A stretch of DNA of 43,889 bases, taken from Anaerolineales bacterium (GTDB lineage Bacteria; Chloroflexota; Anaerolineae; Anaerolineales; Villigracilaceae). Each line of letters begins with the position of its first letter. The first letter of the stretch is position 1. The stretch lies in the NCBI GenBank assembly GCA_016932715.1, contig JAFGCG010000023.1, positions 1-43,889 of the forward strand, read 5' to 3'. The position numbers were made by a program, and so were the translations under genes. The notes beneath the pieces are model-generated. The model was not told the DNA's origin. It searched no databases and saw nothing but the letters and a program-made list of their open reading frames with translations. Below are positions 41,242 to 43,889 of this stretch, piece by piece.

Positions 41242-41636
41242 TGTCACTGAAAAGCTTCCTCGACTCCCGCATCCATGCCTTTGGACATGCCTTCCGCGGC
41301 TGGTGGCATGTACTAAAAACGCAGCACAACGCCTGGATCCACTCCGTCGTTGCCGCGCTCGTTATTCTTGTTGGTCTGTGGCTGGGTCTGGCCCCGCGCG
41401 ATTGGGCTATCATCGTGTTGACGATTGCCATGGTGTTCACCGCTGAATTCATCAATACCGCCATCGAAGCCGTCGTGGATCTTGCCAGCCCGGTCCACCA
41501 TCCGCTGGCAAAGGTTGGCAAGGATGTCGGCGCGGGCGCTGTCCTGATCGCGGCAGTTGCTGCGGTGCTGGTCGGTTTGCTCATCCTCGGTCCGCCGTTG
41601 TGGGTGCGCCTTGCATCGCTAATCACTAATCGCTAA
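41241..41636 (+). CDS. dgkA: Diacylglycerol/undecaprenol kinase family protein
   Basis: This 131-residue membrane protein has three hydrophobic helices and the DgkA motif AEFINTAIEAVVDLASPVHHPLAKVGKDVGAGAVL. In organisms with this gene order the substrate is usually undecaprenol, recycled to the phosphate for cell-wall synthesis. The start ATG 41241 overlaps the ybeY stop (TAATG); a longer version inside ybeY is not needed. Confidence 0.92.
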   Translation: MSLKSFLDSRIHAFGHAFRGWWHVLKTQHNAWIHSVVAALVILVGLWLGLAPRDWAIIVLTIAMVFTAEFINTAIEAVVDLASPVHHPLAKVGKDVGAGAVLIAAVAAVLVGLLILGPPLWVRLASLITNR

Positions 41637-41654
41637 TCGCTGTTCGCTATTATC
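41611..41654. repeat. Tandem TCGCTAATCACTAATC-type repeat
   Basis: Short units TCGCTAATCACTAA, TCGCTAA, TCGCTGT and TCGCTAT follow each other across the end of dgkA and the start of the next gap. The last residues of DgkA (SLITNR) are encoded inside them. Confidence 0.5.
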
Positions 41655-41671
41655 TGTTTACTGGAGACTCT

Positions 41672-42526
41672 ATGACTTTATCTTTTCAATTCGGTACCGT
41701 TGGTTCCCCGCTTGGTACGCCCAAGAAACCGGGCGGCTCGGTCGGCGCGATCGAATTCAGCAAGTCCATCGGGCTGCATACGCTGGAACTTGGCTGGGTG
41801 CAGTCGGTGCGCGTGACCGAGGTCACTTGCGCGGCGATCAAAGCCAGGGCGCAAGAGCATGGGGTTGCGTTGAGCATCCACGCGCCGTATTTCATCAACC
41901 TGAACGGACTGGCTGAGGAATGGCCCAAATCGCGCAAGCGATTAATGGACGCGGCGATCTATGGAAACCTGGCGGGCGCGACGGACATTATCTTCCATCC
42001 CGGTTCCTATTTTGGCAGCGATCCGGCGGAAGTCTTGCAGATTGCAATCCCGCGCCTGCGCGGCTGCGCGGAGGAACTGCGCAAGGCCGGCAACCCTGTC
42101 ACATTGCGGCCCGAAACGATGGGCAAATCCGCGATGCTGGGTTCATTCGAAGATACGCTCGCGATGAGCAAAGCCATCGAAGGTGTGGAACCATGCCTCG
42201 ACTTTGCCCACCTGCATGCCCGTCCCGGCGACGGGTCGATGAACACGTACGATGAATGGTGCGCTTTGTTGAAGACGTACCAAAAGGCGCTGGGCAAGAA
42301 AGCCCTCAAACGATTGCATATCCACCTTTCGGGAATCGAGTATGGACCAAAGGGTGAGAAGAATCACCTGCCGCTGGCTGAGTCTGACCTGAAACTCAAC
42401 TTCCTGTTCAAAGCGTTGAAAGACTTTGGCTGTGCCGGACGCATCCTGTGCGAAAGCCCCATCATGGAAGAGGACGCGCTGAATATGAAGAAAGCCTGGA
42501 TGAAGGTGAGTAAGGAGAAGGAGTGA
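41672..42526 (+). CDS. Endonuclease IV-like TIM-barrel protein (AP endonuclease family 2)
   Basis: This 284-residue protein resembles deoxyribonuclease IV. Likely zinc ligands are in ELGW (E), SIHAPYFINL (H), IIFHPGSYFG (H), LRPETMGK (E), CLDFAHLHAR (D, H), RLHIHLSG (H) and RILCESP (E), which together match the nine-ligand set of Nfo in order. It would cut DNA 5' to abasic sites. Sequence is diverged from classic Nfo, so a sugar isomerase-like function is an alternative. GGAG precedes the ATG. The final lysine/glutamate-rich codons run into a purine-rich repeat. Confidence 0.85.
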   Translation: MTLSFQFGTVGSPLGTPKKPGGSVGAIEFSKSIGLHTLELGWVQSVRVTEVTCAAIKARAQEHGVALSIHAPYFINLNGLAEEWPKSRKRLMDAAIYGNLAGATDIIFHPGSYFGSDPAEVLQIAIPRLRGCAEELRKAGNPVTLRPETMGKSAMLGSFEDTLAMSKAIEGVEPCLDFAHLHARPGDGSMNTYDEWCALLKTYQKALGKKALKRLHIHLSGIEYGPKGEKNHLPLAESDLKLNFLFKALKDFGCAGRILCESPIMEEDALNMKKAWMKVSKEKE

Positions 42527-42606
42527 GAAGTAAGAGAAAAGAAGAAAGAAGTAAGAAGAAAGAGGAAAGAAGAGGCGGGCAGGAATTAATGACATCATTC
42601 CGTTTG
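42527..42606. repeat. Purine-rich repeat tract
   Basis: A run of GAAGAAAGAGG-type units (about 42527-42573) lies between the endonuclease IV-like gene and the convergent HAD gene. It resembles the purine arm of 16060-16110. No terminator stem is obvious. Confidence 0.5.
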
Positions 42607-43326
42607 CTATGCAGCCTCGATCAATTCTGCCAGGGAGTGGATCGTCCGCGTCGGCTTGACGGAACTGCTGGCAGACAGACTGCTTCTGGCATAGTTGACC
42701 CAGACTGTGTCCATTCCCAACTCCTGTGCCGGACGGATATCGAATTCGAGATTATCCCCGATCATCCAGGCTTGTTCCGGAGGCGCGCCGAACTGGTCCA
42801 ACCCGTGTTTGAACACCCGCGGGTCCGGTTTGCCAACGCCGAACTCGCCCTCGATCAGAATAAAGTCAAAGTATTGTTCCAGCTCAAACCGACGAACTTT
42901 CGCGCGCTGAAACTCGGCGCTCCCATTTGTGATCAACCCCATATGGATGCCCCGGTCATGTAGTGTCCGGAGCGTTCCCAGAGCACCGGGAAAGGGTTGA
43001 ACCATTTCTTCACGCAAGGTTGTAAATGCGTCGGCGATCTCTTCACTGACCTTGAGATTATCAACTTGCAGCAGGCTGAACGCCCTGGCAAGGACCAGGC
43101 GGCGGGCACCTTTTAAATCCAGTCGCCATGTGTCAAATCTTTGCGGATCGGACCAGAACCATTCCCGGCTCTGGTCAATCGCAGCCAGTAATTGACCTGC
43201 GGTGACAGGGGCTACTTTGGGAGCGAAAGACACACAGAGGTTTTCCCAACACCTCTCTCCGGGAGCCGTGTAATCCAGGATTGTGTCGTCCAGGTCAAGC
43301 AGTAGAAAATCAGGTAACGACTTCAT
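42607..43326 (-). CDS. HAD family hydrolase, YjjG-like
   Basis: This 239-residue HAD phosphatase has motif I DLDDT (nucleophile D11, acid D13), motif II LITNGS, motif III lysine in GVGKPDPRVFKHGL, and motif IV MIGDNLEFDI. The cap domain is alpha-helical. It is closest in style to YjjG-type pyrimidine 5'-nucleotidases or haloacid dehalogenase-like phosphatases; the substrate is unknown. It lies 48 bases downstream of the truncated methyltransferase on the same strand. Confidence 0.9.
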   Translation of the reverse strand: MKSLPDFLLLDLDDTILDYTAPGERCWENLCVSFAPKVAPVTAGQLLAAIDQSREWFWSDPQRFDTWRLDLKGARRLVLARAFSLLQVDNLKVSEEIADAFTTLREEMVQPFPGALGTLRTLHDRGIHMGLITNGSAEFQRAKVRRFELEQYFDFILIEGEFGVGKPDPRVFKHGLDQFGAPPEQAWMIGDNLEFDIRPAQELGMDTVWVNYARSSLSASSSVKPTRTIHSLAELIEAA

Positions 43327-43374
43327 AAAGAATAACCTATCTTGAGATTGTCCTTGCAGATTGCCATTCAGCCG

Positions 43375-43889
43375 TCAATTGCACCTGGCGATGATGGCAA
43401 ACTCACTTCCTTCAGGATCGAATTCATCCCCGGCAACATTCGCCAGAAACTTCTCGATTTTCAATCCGCTCGCAGCAAATTCGCTGGCTATGCTCTCTTT
43501 GTTGTAATACTGTAACCAATTAAAGATTTGTCGAGTACGGTTTTCTTCGATGATCGTGTACTTGTCCAAAGTCACTTTGACATCCTCGTATTTGAATGTG
43601 TTTAAAAACTGATAATATTTTCCGGCCGACCAGAAACCATCCGAAAGACTGACCAAGTATGTGGCACTTTCCGTTTTTTGGTTGAAAGCATTGATTAAGT
43701 ACGCATCCAACAGGATGGAACCATCTGGTTGGAGCAAACGCTTGAACTTTTCCAGCAATGTCTTCCTTTGTGCAGGGCTGAGAGCGCAAAAATCGCAGAA
43801 TATCATAATCAGTAGTTCACGAAAGGGCTTGAACATGGTTAACTTGGTTCCGACCAAGGAGACCAAAGCCAATGTCCAAGCCCGGTACC
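43375..43889 (-). CDS. SAM-dependent methyltransferase, 5'-truncated by the window end
   Basis: The reading frame is open from the window edge to a stop at 43375, giving the last 170 or so residues. The fragment LLIMIFCDFCALSPAQRK followed by LLEKFKRLLQPDGSILLDAY matches strand 4 to strand 5 of class I methyltransferases, and the C-terminal part ends EGSEFAIIARCN. The AdoMet-binding motif I must lie upstream of the window. The substrate is unknown. The first 25 residues fit the family less well, so a frameshift near 43850 cannot be excluded. Confidence 0.75.
   Translation of the reverse strand, partial: YRAWTLALVSLVGTKLTMFKPFRELLIMIFCDFCALSPAQRKTLLEKFKRLLQPDGSILLDAYLINAFNQKTESATYLVSLSDGFWSAGKYYQFLNTFKYEDVKVTLDKYTIIEENRTRQIFNWLQYYNKESIASEFAASGLKIEKFLANVAGDEFDPEGSEFAIIARCN

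Overview
The window looks like a chromosomal segment of a Chloroflexota bacterium, most likely of the Anaerolineae. This is inferred from gene content and style (stand-alone rpoC, a riboswitch-led cobamide operon with CbiR, YqeY-PgpH-YbeY-DgkA order, GC-rich coding DNA); no marker gene was compared with a database. Coding density is high and many genes overlap by ATGA or GTGA. Palindromic intergenic repeats are common, and several lie inside operons. No rRNA, tRNA, CRISPR array or complete insertion sequence was found.

Layout. 1-2590 is a strikingly AT-rich islet with a two-HKD phospholipase D-fold protein overlapping a beta-class DNA methyltransferase, probably a horizontally acquired restriction-modification-like module. 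2747-2880 is a MITE-like element inserted exactly at the rpoC stop codon. 2881-8740 (minus) holds rpoC, with its own consensus promoter and hairpin leader, and a MOCOS-like PLP enzyme. 8848-11492 holds two glycosyltransferases flanking an NTF2-like protein. 11478-14397 (minus) holds a STAS protein and a ComEC whose beta-lactamase-like domain has lost its metal motif. 14599-18598 holds two tandem NAD(P)-binding SDR-like proteins and a GT87 membrane protein.

The centrepiece is 18573-29087: promoter, cobalamin riboswitch and terminator, then btuF-btuC-cobO-cobT-cobS-cbiB-cobD-cbiR-cobQ-cobU-btuD. Together these genes import corrinoids, remove an unsuitable lower ligand (CbiR), adenosylate, make cobyric acid, attach the aminopropanol linker and rebuild the nucleotide loop. 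This is a scavenging and remodelling system; no corrin-ring genes are present. A palindromic repeat is embedded inside the riboswitch aptamer.

29116-32167 (minus) carries a Rnk/GreA-type protein, cysS and a membrane PIN-TRAM protein. 32303-37335 carries moaA, an aldo/keto reductase, a second copy of the MITE, a LysE exporter, a GH43 lipoprotein and an SDR. 37343-42526 carries an L,D-transpeptidase-like protein, YqeY, the c-di-AMP hydrolase-like PgpH, YbeY, DgkA and an endonuclease IV-like protein. The window ends with a HAD hydrolase and a truncated methyltransferase on the minus strand.
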